A stretch of DNA of 64,000 nucleotides from an uncultured Clostridia bacterium (GCA_947630475.1 CANRHR010000007.1:1-64000); one strand, 5' to 3'. Shown: positions 9,601 to 18,994, numbered from the stretch's first letter. Numbers and translations: made by a program. The notes: a model not told the origin generated them from the sequence alone.

Positions 9601-10187
9601 CAAAATTCAATTCTTACGGCATTTTCCATAACGGAAGAAAATAAATCCATTATTCCTCCTCTTACGGCAAACTGGCCCTGTCCCTCAACAAGCTCACATC
9701 TTTCATAGCCCATAAAAATAAGTTTTTTTGCAAGCTCATCTAAGCTTATTTTGTCGCCTTCATTTATATTGATTATATGCTTTTTAAAAATCTCTTTTTC
9801 AGCCAATCTGTCAAAAAGAGCTTCTATCGAAAGGACAACGCTTATTTTTTCTCCGTTTATAAGCTTTTCTATAATCTCAAAGCGTTTTTTTATAATATCA
9901 CTGCTTTTTACATCGGCGCTGTAAAATATAATATCCTTAGATGGATAATACATAATTTTATCCTTTATAAAAAATCTCATATCATCATATATTTCTTTCG
10001 CCTTTAATTCGTTTGCGGCTATTATAAGAGAGCTTTTTTTTAATAAATATTCCATTGCATAGATCAAATGCGCCTTTTGCGAATCCAATACGCCTGTTGC
10101 CAAAACAGTTGATTTTTCTTTCTCCATTAAATTTTTAAAAAGTTTAAACTCTGTATTTTCAATTAACGGCATCAACATTGTTTTCAA
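6678..10187 (-). CDS. mfd: Transcription-repair coupling factor Mfd
   Basis: ATP-driven translocase that removes stalled RNA polymerase and recruits UvrA. An N-terminal UvrB-homology region (about 1-470) is followed by the CarD-like RNA polymerase interaction domain (GDYVVHDNHGIGIF near 510). The RecG-like motor has Walker A GDVGFGKTE near 658, DEEQ box near 760 and SATPIPRTL, then the TRG and C-terminal D7 domains. About 1170 residues is full length. Start choice: GTG at 10196, TTG at 10187 and ATG at 10178 are all in frame. AAGGG is 8 nt from the TTG, so that was taken, with low certainty. It overlaps the end of pth by about 29 nt, so the two are translationally coupled, as in many Firmicutes. 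Confidence 0.97.
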   Translation of the reverse strand: MKTMLMPLIENTEFKLFKNLMEKEKSTVLATGVLDSQKAHLIYAMEYLLKKSSLIIAANELKAKEIYDDMRFFIKDKIMYYPSKDIIFYSADVKSSDIIKKRFEIIEKLINGEKISVVLSIEALFDRLAEKEIFKKHIININEGDKISLDELAKKLIFMGYERCELVEGQGQFAVRGGIMDLFSSVMENAVRIEFWDDEVDSIRILDSYSQRSVERCQSIKIFPMRELVYDEQNLDYAIKNIKNKLASAQKLYKKNKKTQELENLSQNINEVIEKLENEKSFSGIDKYIQFFYDKTSDFFDYIDKDTIIYFDEPARISEHASVVLSEFEQSVKNRILKGYMLPEQANMVYDYNFVLNRAKNFSQALFTSIISNIKDFKPKQIISFNVKGCSVIKNNIDALTEELEYLISKKYRILFLAGSMTKCERMKNELSQKNIPVSFFNDDKDTDLTPGIVYIASGSLNKGFEYSDSKFIVLTDKDAFKEEKRNKKRKKKKKIGEAIESFTDLKIGDYVVHDNHGIGIFKGIEQITADGVSKDYIKLGYADDGNLYVAINQMDMVQKYIGGEANIPKLNRLGAKQWEKSKARAKKAAALLAEDLIKLYAKRQAAKGFVYSKDTLWQKEFEDGFPYEETEDQLNAIDDVKEDMQSDKVMDRLICGDVGFGKTEIALRAAFKAVQDGKQVAFLVPTTILAQQHYSTFLARMENFPIEISMLSRFRTQKQQKETIDGLEKGSVDIVIGTHRILSKDLKFKDLGLIIVDEEQRFGVSHKEKLKKLKENIDVITLSATPIPRTLHMSMMGVRDMSVLKEPPSDRIPVQTYVMEYNTEFVKDAVNRELARGGQVYYLHNRVRNIEETAFKIQALVPDAVVSFAHGQMSERELENVMMDFMENNIDVLVCTTIIETGLDIPNVNTIIIQDADLMGLSQLYQLRGRVGRSNRTSFAYLMYKKDKVLNEISEKRLRTIKEFTEFGSGFKVAMKDLEIRGAGNILGSQQHGHMDSVGYDMYCKLLDNAVRELKGEEIEPEFETLVDINLNAFIPSGYIKNEVQKLDMYKKISLIRNENDFYDVQEELEDRFGNMPSCVQNLLDIALMKAYAHRLGASSIIQKGKRINLNFNKDNGINIQRLGEIINQNEGKLVFNGVLTYNADNENDFVIKIKDILKEISDLKQQA

Positions 10188-10782
10188 TTTTATCACCCTT
10201 ATCTGTTTTGGATATTCTTTTATTAAAACGATTCATTGCTTTATTGATTCCGTCGCTGCTGCCTATTATTAAGCTTATTGCATCTGTTGCGTTTGTTATT
10301 CCTTTTATTATATCTTCATTTTCTTCACTTCTAAATTTACTCAAAACAAAATTTTTCAAATCCCATCCATCCGGTTTTGAGCCTATTCCTACTCTTATCC
10401 TCACAAAGGCATCGTCGCCAAGCTGATAGATAATATTTTTAAGCCCGTTTTGACCTCCGTCGCTTCCTTTTTTTCTTATCCTTATATAGCTTAAGGGAAG
10501 ATTTATATCATCACAGCATACTATAAGTTTGCTTAATTCTGTTTTATAAAAGCTTACAAACTCTCTTATGCTTTCCCCGCTTAAATTCATATATGTTAAA
10601 GGCTTAACCAATATTACTTTTTCTCCGTTAATTATTCCCTCGCCGGTTACAGCTTTAAATTTTGATTTATTCATATCTATATTAAAATCATAAGCAAGCT
10701 TATCTATAACCTCAAAGCCTACGTTGTGTCTTGTCCATTTATAATCTCTGCCGGGATTTCCAAGGCCTGCCACTATATACAT
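10159..10782 (-). CDS. pth: Peptidyl-tRNA hydrolase
   Basis: Cleaves peptidyl-tRNA released from stalled ribosomes and so recycles tRNA. Hallmarks: GLGNPG near residue 6, catalytic His in TRHNVGF near 19, KPLTYMNLSGES near 60, CDDINLPL near 90, and GSDGGQNGLKNI near 107. Length 207 includes an extended, charged C-terminus compared with the usual 185-195. It precedes and overlaps mfd. Confidence 0.97.
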   Translation of the reverse strand: MYIVAGLGNPGRDYKWTRHNVGFEVIDKLAYDFNIDMNKSKFKAVTGEGIINGEKVILVKPLTYMNLSGESIREFVSFYKTELSKLIVCCDDINLPLSYIRIRKKGSDGGQNGLKNIIYQLGDDAFVRIRVGIGSKPDGWDLKNFVLSKFRSEENEDIIKGITNATDAISLIIGSSDGINKAMNRFNKRISKTDKGDKIENNVDAVN

Positions 10783-10870
10783 TTTAAATCCTCCATTTTA
10801 TTTTTCAATTATATTTATAAATAACCAAAAGCTTTTACGAATATAACATTAATCAATCGGTCAGTCAAAT

Positions 10871-10920
10871 AAAAACAAGGTCACAATATTAATCTTAATT
10901 GCAACCTTGTAAACAATTAT
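10871..10920 (-). terminator. Terminator of the M23 peptidase gene
   Basis: Minus strand: a 13-bp arm with two mismatches (ACAAGGT...ACCTTGT ends) around a loop of about 10 nt, followed by TTTTTA, 45 bp after the M23 stop codon. Confidence 0.7.
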
Positions 10921-10964
10921 CCGTTAGTCAATGATATTAGTCGCTTATGCTTTATACTCATTAG

Positions 10965-12638
10965 TTAAAGATAATTAAAAGGATCCTCCGGAATACCGTT
11001 TTTTCTTATCTCAAAATGAGTATGATTTCCTGTGCTGTCACCTGTACTTCCTACATAGCCTATAAGCTGACCCTGATACACCAATTCGCCCGCTGAAACA
11101 ACGTTTTCGGAATTATGTGCATAATAGGTTTTGTATCCGTTTGCGTGATTAATTATTATAAGATTTCCATAACCTCCGTCATTCCAGCCCGAAAATTCAA
11201 CCGTTCCGCCATCGGAAGCATAAATAGGCGTTCCTTTAGCGCAGGCAAGGTCTATACCTTTATGAGATTCACCCCATCTTTCGCCAAATTCGGAGGAAAT
11301 TCTTCCGGAAACAGGATAAATAAAACTTCCCAACGCCCTTTTCGGAGGTGTTTGAAGAGTTCCTCTTTCAACCTTTTTTGCAATAGGCTCTTCAATCACT
11401 TTTTCTTCAACGATATTTTTTTCTTCTTCATTTCCGTTAAGCCTTGTTGTATTAATAGTTACTTCTCTTTTTCCCTGTTTACCCTCTGTTATAACCTTTT
11501 CATAGGTTTTGTATTCATCATTGTTATCAACAACAATTACATCGGCATCAAAATTTTCTTCGTATTTAATCTGTTCAACTGTCTTAACCGATAAAAGAGG
11601 TACCGGAACAACCACATTTATAATTTGACCGGGCTGAAGCACAGAATTTTCATTTAAACCCGGGTTTGCCGCAATAAGCTCATCCATGCTCATATCAGCA
11701 TTTACCGCAATTTGAAACAGGCTGTCGCCCGAGCCTACGATATGCTGCTGAGGAGTATCGATGCTTTGAGAAAGCTTATTTAAAATTGTATCCTCAGTTT
11801 CTATCTCGCTGTTTTTTACAAATTTTTTTTCAAATTTTACATTCTGAACAAAGCTTCTTTCAACAAGCTGAGAATCTTTAGCTATATATTTTTTTGCAAA
11901 ATCATCAAGTATTTTATTTGCGGTATCTTCATTTTCAATTAATGCTATAGGTTTTCCGTCTATAACCAAGCTGCACGCTTCTACCTGATACGTCAGGTTT
12001 TTGCATACCTCTGTAAGGATATAATCAGCCGATACAACTTCTTTTTTTGAAGCATGAACAGGCTTAAGGCTTATTTCTTCATTTAATTTTACATTTACGC
12101 CTTTTTCACTTTGTATCTTCGCCAGAGCATCATTATATATTTTTTCGGCTGTAATTTCTTTTTCTTTTATTGTTCCCACAAGTTTATCATCTACATAAAC
12201 CTGCGATGCATTTTTATGAATAAATACCCAAATTAAAAGTATAATAATAATTAAGATAAAAACAAAATAAGAGTATTTTTTTAACATTTTAGATATTTTG
12301 GCAAAAAATGAATTTTCTTTTTTTGGTTTGTTGTCTTTTCTTTTATTTTTGGGATCCTTTGCGCCGATATTTTTTGAAGAAGCATTATTATTTCTTCTTC
12401 TTGAAAATCTTTGCCTGCTCCTTGAAACAAAAACAACTATACTGTTTTTTATCCCGGTTAAGCCAACAGCCCTCAAGCTTGCGTCAGATCCGCCCAAAAC
12501 AGTTGTAAAGACGGCAATTTTTTCTTTTTCTGTATTTTCATTTGTGCCTAAATTATCTTCACAGGCCTCCGATACCGAAAACTGACTTTCGGTATCTTTA
12601 TCCGCCTTATTTTCCGTTTGTTTGTGTTTTTTAGCCAT
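10965..12638 (-). CDS. Membrane-anchored LysM/G5/M23 peptidoglycan endopeptidase
   Basis: Zn-dependent cell-wall endopeptidase. A charged, low-complexity cytoplasmic N-terminus of about 120 residues leads to one membrane helix (about 122-143). Then come an extracellular linker, a LysM repeat (GDSLFQIAVNADMSMDELI near 302), a G5 domain (VKTVEQIKYEENFDADV to about 425) and a C-terminal M23 domain. The M23 metal motifs are HKGIDLA, D in that motif, and HTHFEIR near 540. Organisation resembles YabE/SpoIIQ-like and DipM-like proteins with a transmembrane anchor. Separate terminator and own RBS; neighbours are an SLH protein and pth-mfd. Confidence 0.92.
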   Translation of the reverse strand: MAKKHKQTENKADKDTESQFSVSEACEDNLGTNENTEKEKIAVFTTVLGGSDASLRAVGLTGIKNSIVVFVSRSRQRFSRRRNNNASSKNIGAKDPKNKRKDNKPKKENSFFAKISKMLKKYSYFVFILIIIILLIWVFIHKNASQVYVDDKLVGTIKEKEITAEKIYNDALAKIQSEKGVNVKLNEEISLKPVHASKKEVVSADYILTEVCKNLTYQVEACSLVIDGKPIALIENEDTANKILDDFAKKYIAKDSQLVERSFVQNVKFEKKFVKNSEIETEDTILNKLSQSIDTPQQHIVGSGDSLFQIAVNADMSMDELIAANPGLNENSVLQPGQIINVVVPVPLLSVKTVEQIKYEENFDADVIVVDNNDEYKTYEKVITEGKQGKREVTINTTRLNGNEEEKNIVEEKVIEEPIAKKVERGTLQTPPKRALGSFIYPVSGRISSEFGERWGESHKGIDLACAKGTPIYASDGGTVEFSGWNDGGYGNLIIINHANGYKTYYAHNSENVVSAGELVYQGQLIGYVGSTGDSTGNHTHFEIRKNGIPEDPFNYL

Positions 12639-12685
12639 GATTTCTCAGCCTTTGTCCTTTCGGTTTTTTAATAATTAACAAATTA

Positions 12686-14776
12686 TTAATTTTCACCATT
12701 ATTTAAAACTGTAATTGTTTTTGCAAGCTTAGAGGATGAATCCTCAAAAACTACATAAACTTTCATATCGTCATCAAGTTCACTGGACTTTATCTTTTTG
12801 CCGGATATTGAGCTTAAAAATACTGTATCGTCATCATATTCAACTTTTTCACGTTCTCCGTTTTCGGTAGTTTCGATGTAAATATAAGATGATTTAACAG
12901 AGCTTATATATCCGGTTGCATTTTTTTGAGAGCTTGATTTTTTTACATTAACAGTAACAGCCTCATCGCTTTCAAGATACATTTTAACCTTGTCGCCTAC
13001 CTTAACCGAATAAAGATCGATTGTATTTTCATCAACCGTATAAAGCTTTGAAGAATCATCATTTTCATCTTCCGACAAGCCTATATATGAGCCGTCTGAA
13101 CTTATCCTAACTTCCGTTACAAAACCTTCAAGGCTTCTTTTTTCTCCGCTTGCGCTTAAGCTCTCTATTTTGTTAAGGTTTGTTTTAAGGCTTACCTTAT
13201 CTCCTATCCTAAGGTCATTCCAATCTGTTTCATCTTCTATATTTCTTGAAATCTCAGAGTCATCGGTTACAAAAAGCTCATAGCTTTTTCCATCGTCCTC
13301 TTCTACGATAAGAGCCGGCATTGATTTTGATTTGTTGTAATATTTTTTAACAAGAACGGCGTCATTTAATATTAAGCTGCCTCCCTCAAGCTCGAGAGAA
13401 TATATTTTAGAGCCTAAAATTTTGGCTGTCGCTATATCATCTACACTTATTTCATCAACGGAAACCGAAACAGAATTTCTTGTTATTTTTGCATTGTCAG
13501 CCAATGTATATGTTTTGCTTTGCGTATTTACCTCATCTCTTGAATTAACCATACGATAGCTGAATGTAATATTATTGCCGTTTACAGCTTCAACGGAACC
13601 TACTATCATAGTAAGATCATCATCGGAAATCGAAGCGGTAATAACCGAGGAGTCATTCTGAACACCCTGATTGCTTTGCTCGCTTTGATTAACTTGATCA
13701 TTTGGGATCTGGTTATTTTGATTATCCTGATCGCTTTGATCACCGTCTGAAAAATTTTCCGTATTCGGTATTACGGATGAGCCTGCGCTCTCAGCGCTAA
13801 GTTGAACAACCTCCGAATTATTTAAAAGAGCCGTAATATTCATTCCCTCTTTAAGATCTGACAAAGAGCCGTTAAAGCCGTCAATTTTTATCTCAGCCGA
13901 AGAGGTAACTTTATAAAGCTTTTGGGTTGAACCTATATTAATCTGAATTACATTAAGGCTGGGAAAATATTTATCCAGACTTCCCGAAACCGTTTCTATA
14001 TTATTTACAACAACATTAGATGAAGATGACATATCTGTATTTAATGTAGAATCAGCAGAAACCGTTTTTCCCATATGCTTTAGGGTATTATTTAAAAGAA
14101 CGCAAAAATCTGCCCTTGTTACGGCGCCATTTGGCCTAAATTTTCCGTCTGTATTGCCGCTTACTATTCCAAGGCTTTTAAGGTAATAAATACTTTGGCG
14201 CTTTGCCGAATTAATCAAAGAATCATCGCTGAATTTTTCTGTTATTTTATACTGAGCAGCTTCATTGCTCTTTCCCATAATTCTTACAAGAAAAACAGCA
14301 AATTCTTCTCTTGATAACGCCCTTATCTGCTCTTTGCCATCTGTATTTTTTATTACAAATTGGTTCAAATCTTCATTTTTAAGTACGCCCTTTTCCAAAA
14401 GGAAAGCTATTTCCTTATCTGCAGCGGGGTTCCATCTTTTAAATGCCTTAGCGTATTGGTCTATAAAGCTTTTTCTTTCGCTGTATATTTTATCGTAGTA
14501 TGCCTTATCCTGATTTGAAGCTGAATTATAATTATAGCCCAAAACCTTCGAAAGAATTTTTGCCGTATCAAATTTATCAATAAAATTATCCGGATTAAAA
14601 TTGCCTGACAAATCACCGACCATAAGCCCCTGAGATGTTATGCTGTTTATAGCGTCATACGCCCAATATGTTGATGAAACGTCATTAAAATTTGCTGCCG
14701 AAACAACCGATGGCGCAGCAAGCATAAAGGTTAAGCAAACGGCAGCTATCCTTAACGGCTTTATATATTTTTTCAT
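12686..14776 (-). CDS. SLH-domain surface protein
   Basis: A signal peptide (about 1-28, cleaved after VVSAA) is followed by three SLH modules: FNDVSSTYWAYDAINS near 30, a degenerate one near 105-170, and FSDDSLINSAKRQSIYYLKSLG near 185-235. Together these should bind pyruvylated secondary wall polymer. An Asn/Gln/Asp/Ser-rich linker lies at about 343-377. The remaining 320 residues are beta-rich with recurring short motifs about chain order such as GDKV and GFVTEV, and match no enzyme I know. It may be a structural S-layer or scaffold component. The upstream region is AT-rich with no confident promoter seen. Confidence 0.85.
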   Translation of the reverse strand: MKKYIKPLRIAAVCLTFMLAAPSVVSAANFNDVSSTYWAYDAINSITSQGLMVGDLSGNFNPDNFIDKFDTAKILSKVLGYNYNSASNQDKAYYDKIYSERKSFIDQYAKAFKRWNPAADKEIAFLLEKGVLKNEDLNQFVIKNTDGKEQIRALSREEFAVFLVRIMGKSNEAAQYKITEKFSDDSLINSAKRQSIYYLKSLGIVSGNTDGKFRPNGAVTRADFCVLLNNTLKHMGKTVSADSTLNTDMSSSSNVVVNNIETVSGSLDKYFPSLNVIQINIGSTQKLYKVTSSAEIKIDGFNGSLSDLKEGMNITALLNNSEVVQLSAESAGSSVIPNTENFSDGDQSDQDNQNNQIPNDQVNQSEQSNQGVQNDSSVITASISDDDLTMIVGSVEAVNGNNITFSYRMVNSRDEVNTQSKTYTLADNAKITRNSVSVSVDEISVDDIATAKILGSKIYSLELEGGSLILNDAVLVKKYYNKSKSMPALIVEEDDGKSYELFVTDDSEISRNIEDETDWNDLRIGDKVSLKTNLNKIESLSASGEKRSLEGFVTEVRISSDGSYIGLSEDENDDSSKLYTVDENTIDLYSVKVGDKVKMYLESDEAVTVNVKKSSSQKNATGYISSVKSSYIYIETTENGEREKVEYDDDTVFLSSISGKKIKSSELDDDMKVYVVFEDSSSKLAKTITVLNNGEN

Positions 14777-15099
14777 ATTAATCCTCCAAATATAAAAAAT
14801 TTATCGGTAAATAATAAAAATTATGTTTTCAGATATATTCACACATAATTTATTTTAAACTATAATTTTTAAATTTTCAATAGCCGCATATAACAATATT
14901 TTAAGCCAAATTAATAAGATTTACAGCATTTTTATGCCCTGCTGATTTTAATTAAAAAAAAATTAATATATTTATGCAACTTTTTTAATATTTTTACAGT
15001 ATACTTATATATAAAAGAAAATATCGGCTGATAATCAGCTTCATGCATTATAAGTACAATATAATTATAATATAAATTCAACTGTAACAGGAGGCTTAA
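14777..15099. other. Divergent intergenic region
   Basis: 323 bp, very AT-rich, between the divergent SLH and GH18 genes, so it must hold both promoters. A 13-bp palindrome GCTGATAATCAGC lies at 15027-15039, 60 bp before the GH18 ATG, downstream of a possible TATACT at 15000. No ORF or RNA gene is apparent. Confidence 0.5.
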
Positions 15100-16800
15100 A
15101 TGAACTATAGAAGAAAAAAAAGAAAAAACAATTTAACTTTTGTTTCATTTTTATTTATAATACTTTTTTTCATTTTTTTAAGAATATTTATATTAAAATA
15201 CAAAACTGTTGATTTTTTTGAATATTATAACCTCTCCGCCGACAGCGGCGCCGTTATTGTGGAAGATAAAGTCAGCGGCTTTGGCTTTGAGGAAAATGAA
15301 AACGACATTTATTTTTGCTTTGATTTTGTAAAAAGCTTTATAGATCCATACATATTTTGGGATGAAGCGGAAAAAAAGCTGACAATAACCACCGAAGATA
15401 AGGTTATAAGAATGAAAAGCAACGAGCTTGATTATTATATAAACAATGAGCCTCTTTCTTTGGATATACCTTTTTATATAGAAGATAATACTCCTTATAT
15501 TCCTTCTTCGATATTAAAAAAGCTTTACAATATAAAAATAAATAAAATCGAAAAATCAAATATTATATCAATAAATTTTAACGACAAAGATTTTTATACG
15601 GCTGAAACTGTTAAAAGCACAAAAATGACATTCAACAGCGAAAAACCTTTTACAAACATAAAAGGAAAATTAGGAAAAGGAACCAGCGTATATATTTATC
15701 CCGACGATTCAACCGAAGAGCTTTACAAAATAAAAACAGACCTTGGTTATGTGGGCTACGCTCCAAAAAAAATATTCAGCGAGCCTAAACTTTATAAGGC
15801 TTCGGAAAACACAGAGGATAATAAAAACACAAATATAAATAAAATAAACGGAAAAATAAATCTTGCCTTTGAACAGGTTACAAATTATTCGGCAAACAAT
15901 AAATTTAAAGAAACCGTTCCGGATGGAGTAAACGTACTTTCACCGACATGGTTTTCATTTGAGGATAAAAGCGGAAATATCAGAAACATAGCAGATAAAT
16001 CTTATGTTGATTCCGCCCACAAAAATTCAGCTCAGGTTTGGGCGCTTATAACCGATAATTTCGATGCTGAAATTTCTCATGCCATATTATCGGCAACCGA
16101 TACAAGAGAATATGTTATACGTCAGCTTTTAGCTTTTGTTTCTCTTTATGATCTTGATGGCATAAATATAGATTTTGAAGCTGTGCCGGTAAAAGACGGC
16201 GATTATTATATACAATTTTTAAGAGAGCTTGCTCCTCTTTTAAGGCAGCAGGGGGCTGTTTTATCTGCAGATATGTTTGTACCTAAACCATGGACTGAAC
16301 ATTATAACCGAAAAGAAGCGGCAAAAACAGTTGATTATATAATAGTTATGGGCTATGATGAACATTATGCAGGCTCAAATGTAAGCGGATCGGTAGCATC
16401 GATAGGCTGGTCTGAAGAAGCTGTAACGGAAACCTTAAATCAATCTGTTCCAAAGGATAAACTGATACTGGCTGTTCCGTTTTACAGCAGAATATGGAAA
16501 GAAACTTCTTCACAAAACGGTATTCAGGTTACATCAAAGGCATACGGAATGGATGAAGCAAAAAACTATATGCTTGAAAAAAACGCAAGCTTTAAATGGC
16601 TTGACGATATAGGACAATATTATGCCGAATATACCGAAAACGGACAAACTTATAAGCTTTGGCTTGAGGATGAAAAAAGCATCGGCTTAAAACTCGATCT
16701 TGTAAATAAATACTCGATAGCCGGCTGCGCATCATGGAAAAGAGGCTTTGAAAGCGAAAATACATGGAATATTATTAAAGAAAAGCTTTCCGCCGATTAA
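15100..16800 (+). CDS. Membrane-anchored GH18 glycoside hydrolase with SH3 and copper-amine-oxidase-N-like domains
   Basis: A very basic N-terminus and one membrane helix (about 15-33) precede a copper-amine-oxidase-N-like beta module (about 45-165). A bacterial SH3-like segment (about 190-225, GKLGKGTSVYIYPDD, GYVGYAPK) and a GH18 domain (about 248-562) follow. The GH18 catalytic signature DGINIDFE near 355 is intact, ending in the catalytic Glu. The MGYDEHYAGS and GCASWKRG segments fit the YaaH/YdhD/SleL-type N-acetylglucosaminidases that act on peptidoglycan or spore cortex. It precedes a GerS-like lipoprotein and alr by 109 bp on the same strand, so a role in cortex or wall remodelling is a fair inference. 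Confidence 0.88.
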   Translation: MNYRRKKRKNNLTFVSFLFIILFFIFLRIFILKYKTVDFFEYYNLSADSGAVIVEDKVSGFGFEENENDIYFCFDFVKSFIDPYIFWDEAEKKLTITTEDKVIRMKSNELDYYINNEPLSLDIPFYIEDNTPYIPSSILKKLYNIKINKIEKSNIISINFNDKDFYTAETVKSTKMTFNSEKPFTNIKGKLGKGTSVYIYPDDSTEELYKIKTDLGYVGYAPKKIFSEPKLYKASENTEDNKNTNINKINGKINLAFEQVTNYSANNKFKETVPDGVNVLSPTWFSFEDKSGNIRNIADKSYVDSAHKNSAQVWALITDNFDAEISHAILSATDTREYVIRQLLAFVSLYDLDGINIDFEAVPVKDGDYYIQFLRELAPLLRQQGAVLSADMFVPKPWTEHYNRKEAAKTVDYIIVMGYDEHYAGSNVSGSVASIGWSEEAVTETLNQSVPKDKLILAVPFYSRIWKETSSQNGIQVTSKAYGMDEAKNYMLEKNASFKWLDDIGQYYAEYTENGQTYKLWLEDEKSIGLKLDLVNKYSIAGCASWKRGFESENTWNIIKEKLSAD

Positions 16801-16821
16801 GATTAATGATATTTGTCGGTT

Positions 16822-16849
16822 ATATGCATTTTTTCCCTATTCATTATAT
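16822..16849 (+). promoter_or_regulatory. Possible sigma-E-like promoter before the lipoprotein gene
   Basis: ATA (16822-16824), 17-bp spacer, then CATTATAT, resembling the mother-cell sigma-E pattern. In AT-rich DNA such matches arise by chance. It is listed because GerS-type lipoproteins are mother-cell products. Confidence 0.25.
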
Positions 16850-16909
16850 ATAATATTTTAAGAAAAATATTGAGAAAGCGTTTACGGCGCTGTCTTAAGA
16901 AAGGAAAAT

Positions 16910-17539
16910 ATGCGATTTTTTAAATTTAGCGTTTTGGCAGCAATTTTTTTAATTATCTTTTCAGGCTGTACACAAAAGATTTCCGATTATGATAAGCTTC
17001 AAAAAAAGCTTATGGAAATGGAATGTTACAGCTGTGACGCCGAAGTCAAATACATATCAAACAAGGGCGAAAGCAGCTATCAAACAAAACAATTGGCGCT
17101 ATCCGACGGAAGATATAAAATTGAAACAACAGCGCCGGATGAGGTTAAAGGAGGTATAATTTTATATGACGGTAAAATGATATGGCAGTATAATCCTCAA
17201 ATAAAAAGCAAAGTTTCTCTTAATACTCCGGATAAGCCCGAAAGAACTCAAATAAATATATTTACATTTTTAAACAATATGGTTAAAAGTCAAGATGTAA
17301 GCGTTGAAAGCGCAACTATGGATGAAAGCCTTTATACTGTTTTTGAGGCTAAAATACCCGGTATGTCAAAATTTTTTTCAACCGAAAAATTGTGGCTTGA
17401 AAATAAATCAATGCTGCCCGTAAAACTTGAAATTTACGATACAGACGGAAAAACAAGAGTTGAGGTTTCTTTTGAAAACTTTAAATATAACCCCAAAATA
17501 GACGAATCTGTATTTTCTGTCGATAATTTGGGAAGCTAA
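16910..17539 (+). CDS. GerS-like lipoprotein (LolA-fold)
   Basis: A lipoprotein signal ends in the lipobox IFSGC (Cys at about residue 20). The rest is a single LolA/LppX-like half-barrel of about 185 residues (VKGGIILYDGKMIWQYNP, then a C-terminal VSFENFKYNPKIDESVF strand motif). In Clostridioides difficile the lipoprotein GerS, needed for cortex hydrolysis during germination, is encoded directly upstream of an alanine racemase. Here too alr follows by 49 bp. Similarity plus this synteny supports a GerS-like role, but the LolA fold is shared by other lipoproteins. RBS AAAGGAAA precedes the ATG. Confidence 0.75.
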   Translation: MRFFKFSVLAAIFLIIFSGCTQKISDYDKLQKKLMEMECYSCDAEVKYISNKGESSYQTKQLALSDGRYKIETTAPDEVKGGIILYDGKMIWQYNPQIKSKVSLNTPDKPERTQINIFTFLNNMVKSQDVSVESATMDESLYTVFEAKIPGMSKFFSTEKLWLENKSMLPVKLEIYDTDGKTRVEVSFENFKYNPKIDESVFSVDNLGS

Positions 17540-17588
17540 AATTATAATTTTAAAAAACTTAAAATTTTTAAAGAAAGGAGTTTTTTCC

Positions 17589-18743
17589 TTGATAGAATAC
17601 CAAAGAGTTATAGCAGAAATCAATCTTGATAATATTGCTTATAACATAAAACAAATAAAATCTATAGTAAATAAAGATACTAAAATTATGGCGATAGTAA
17701 AAGCCGACGGCTATGGGCATGGAGCTGTTGAAACAGCTAAAACCTGCCTTTACAACGGGGCTGATTTTCTTGGTACGGCAATGAGCGATGAGGGTGTCGA
17801 ACTCAGGAAAAACAATATTTTTGTTCCTATCCTAATTTTAGGCTACACCATAGATTCAAAACTTGAAGAAGTTGTCGAATATGAGCTTACACAAACAATA
17901 TTCTCTTTTGAAACGGCAAAAAAGCTTTCCGAAACAGCTAAAAGGCTTGGCAAAACAGCATATATCCACATAAAGCTTGATACCGGAATGGGAAGAATAG
18001 GTTTTAAGCCAAATGATGAAACAATTAAAACAATTGTAGATATATCAAAGCTTGACAACATAAAAATAACCGGCTTATTTACTCATTTTGCCACAGCTGA
18101 CGAAAAGGATAAGTCTTTTACTGTTTTACAATTTAATCGTTTTAAATATGTAAGCGACAAGCTTAAAGAGCTTGGTTTTAAAGATATAATATGCCATGTT
18201 TCAAACAGTGGGGCAATATTGGATATGCCCGAGCTTAATCTTGATATGGTAAGAGCCGGCATTATAATATACGGTCTTTATCCCTCTGATGAAGTAAAAA
18301 AAATAATTGACCTTAAGCCTGCAATGAGTATTAAAACTCATGTAAGCTTTGTAAAGCAAACCGAAGAAAACACATCAATAAGCTATGCAAGATCATATTT
18401 TACAGATAAAAAAACAAAAATAGCAACTATACCCGTAGGCTATGCAGACGGCTACTCGAGGCTTTTAAGCAACAAAGCAAGAGTAATAATTAACGGCTGC
18501 TATGCAAAGCAAGTAGGCAATATTTGTATGGATCAGTTTATGACAGATGTTACCGAAATTGAAAATGTAAAAGAAAATGATGAGGTTATTTTAATGGGAA
18601 AATATAATGACCTTGAAATAACTGCCGAGGAGCTTGCTTCTGTTCAGGGTACAATAAATTATGAATTTATTTGCGGCGTAGGGAAGAGAGTTCCCAGGGT
18701 ATATATAAAAAACGGAGAAATTTTAAAAACATTAAAGCTTTAA
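17589..18743 (+). CDS. alr: Alanine racemase
   Basis: PLP-dependent fold-type III enzyme that interconverts L- and D-alanine for peptidoglycan. The PLP lysine lies in IVKADGYGHG near residue 39. The second catalytic Tyr is in ISYARSYF near 264, and GYADGYSR near 282 closes the phosphate site. Length 384 is normal. The start is TTG, with GAAAGGAG ending 8 nt upstream and no closer ATG. It is followed by the mazF locus, the usual Firmicute order alr-mazEF. Confidence 0.97.
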   Translation: MIEYQRVIAEINLDNIAYNIKQIKSIVNKDTKIMAIVKADGYGHGAVETAKTCLYNGADFLGTAMSDEGVELRKNNIFVPILILGYTIDSKLEEVVEYELTQTIFSFETAKKLSETAKRLGKTAYIHIKLDTGMGRIGFKPNDETIKTIVDISKLDNIKITGLFTHFATADEKDKSFTVLQFNRFKYVSDKLKELGFKDIICHVSNSGAILDMPELNLDMVRAGIIIYGLYPSDEVKKIIDLKPAMSIKTHVSFVKQTEENTSISYARSYFTDKKTKIATIPVGYADGYSRLLSNKARVIINGCYAKQVGNICMDQFMTDVTEIENVKENDEVILMGKYNDLEITAEELASVQGTINYEFICGVGKRVPRVYIKNGEILKTLKL

Positions 18744-18792
18744 TAATTATTTTGCTTTAATTTTTATACATAATTTAACATATTCAACAAGC

Positions 18793-18822
18793 TTTACATA
18801 TAATACAGGGCATAGGTATAAT
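18793..18822 (+). promoter_or_regulatory. Sigma-A promoter of the mazF locus
   Basis: TTTACA (18793-18798), 18-bp spacer, TATAAT (18817-18822), 65 bp before the 35-codon frame. Confidence 0.6.
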
Positions 18823-18886
18823 TAAGAAATTTATTGCTGATACTATTTATATAAAACCATATATAAACAGAAAAGGAAGTGCGGCA

Positions 18887-18994
18887 ATGATAATCTTTTT
18901 TATACATAGGCAGAATATCCAAATAAAAACCAAAGCCTCCAAAGCTAAAGATTATAATAAAAAATTTTTAAGTTTGGAGTGTGAATATCAGTGA
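18887..18994 (+). CDS. 35-residue ORF translationally coupled to mazF, in the antitoxin position
   Basis: An ATG follows AAGGAAGTG at 4 nt. The frame encodes 35 residues ([10 protein letters not shown]..., C-terminal LSLECEYQ), rich in Lys and Gln, and its TGA overlaps the mazF GTG as GTGA. It sits exactly where EndoAI/MazE lies in related genomes. It lacks the roughly 90-residue length and the ribbon-helix-helix N-terminus of those antitoxins. It may be a remnant, a minimal antitoxin, or a leader peptide. No other antitoxin candidate is visible in the 247 bp between alr and mazF. Confidence 0.4.
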   Translation: MIIFFIHRQNIQIKTKASKAKDYNKKFLSLECEYQ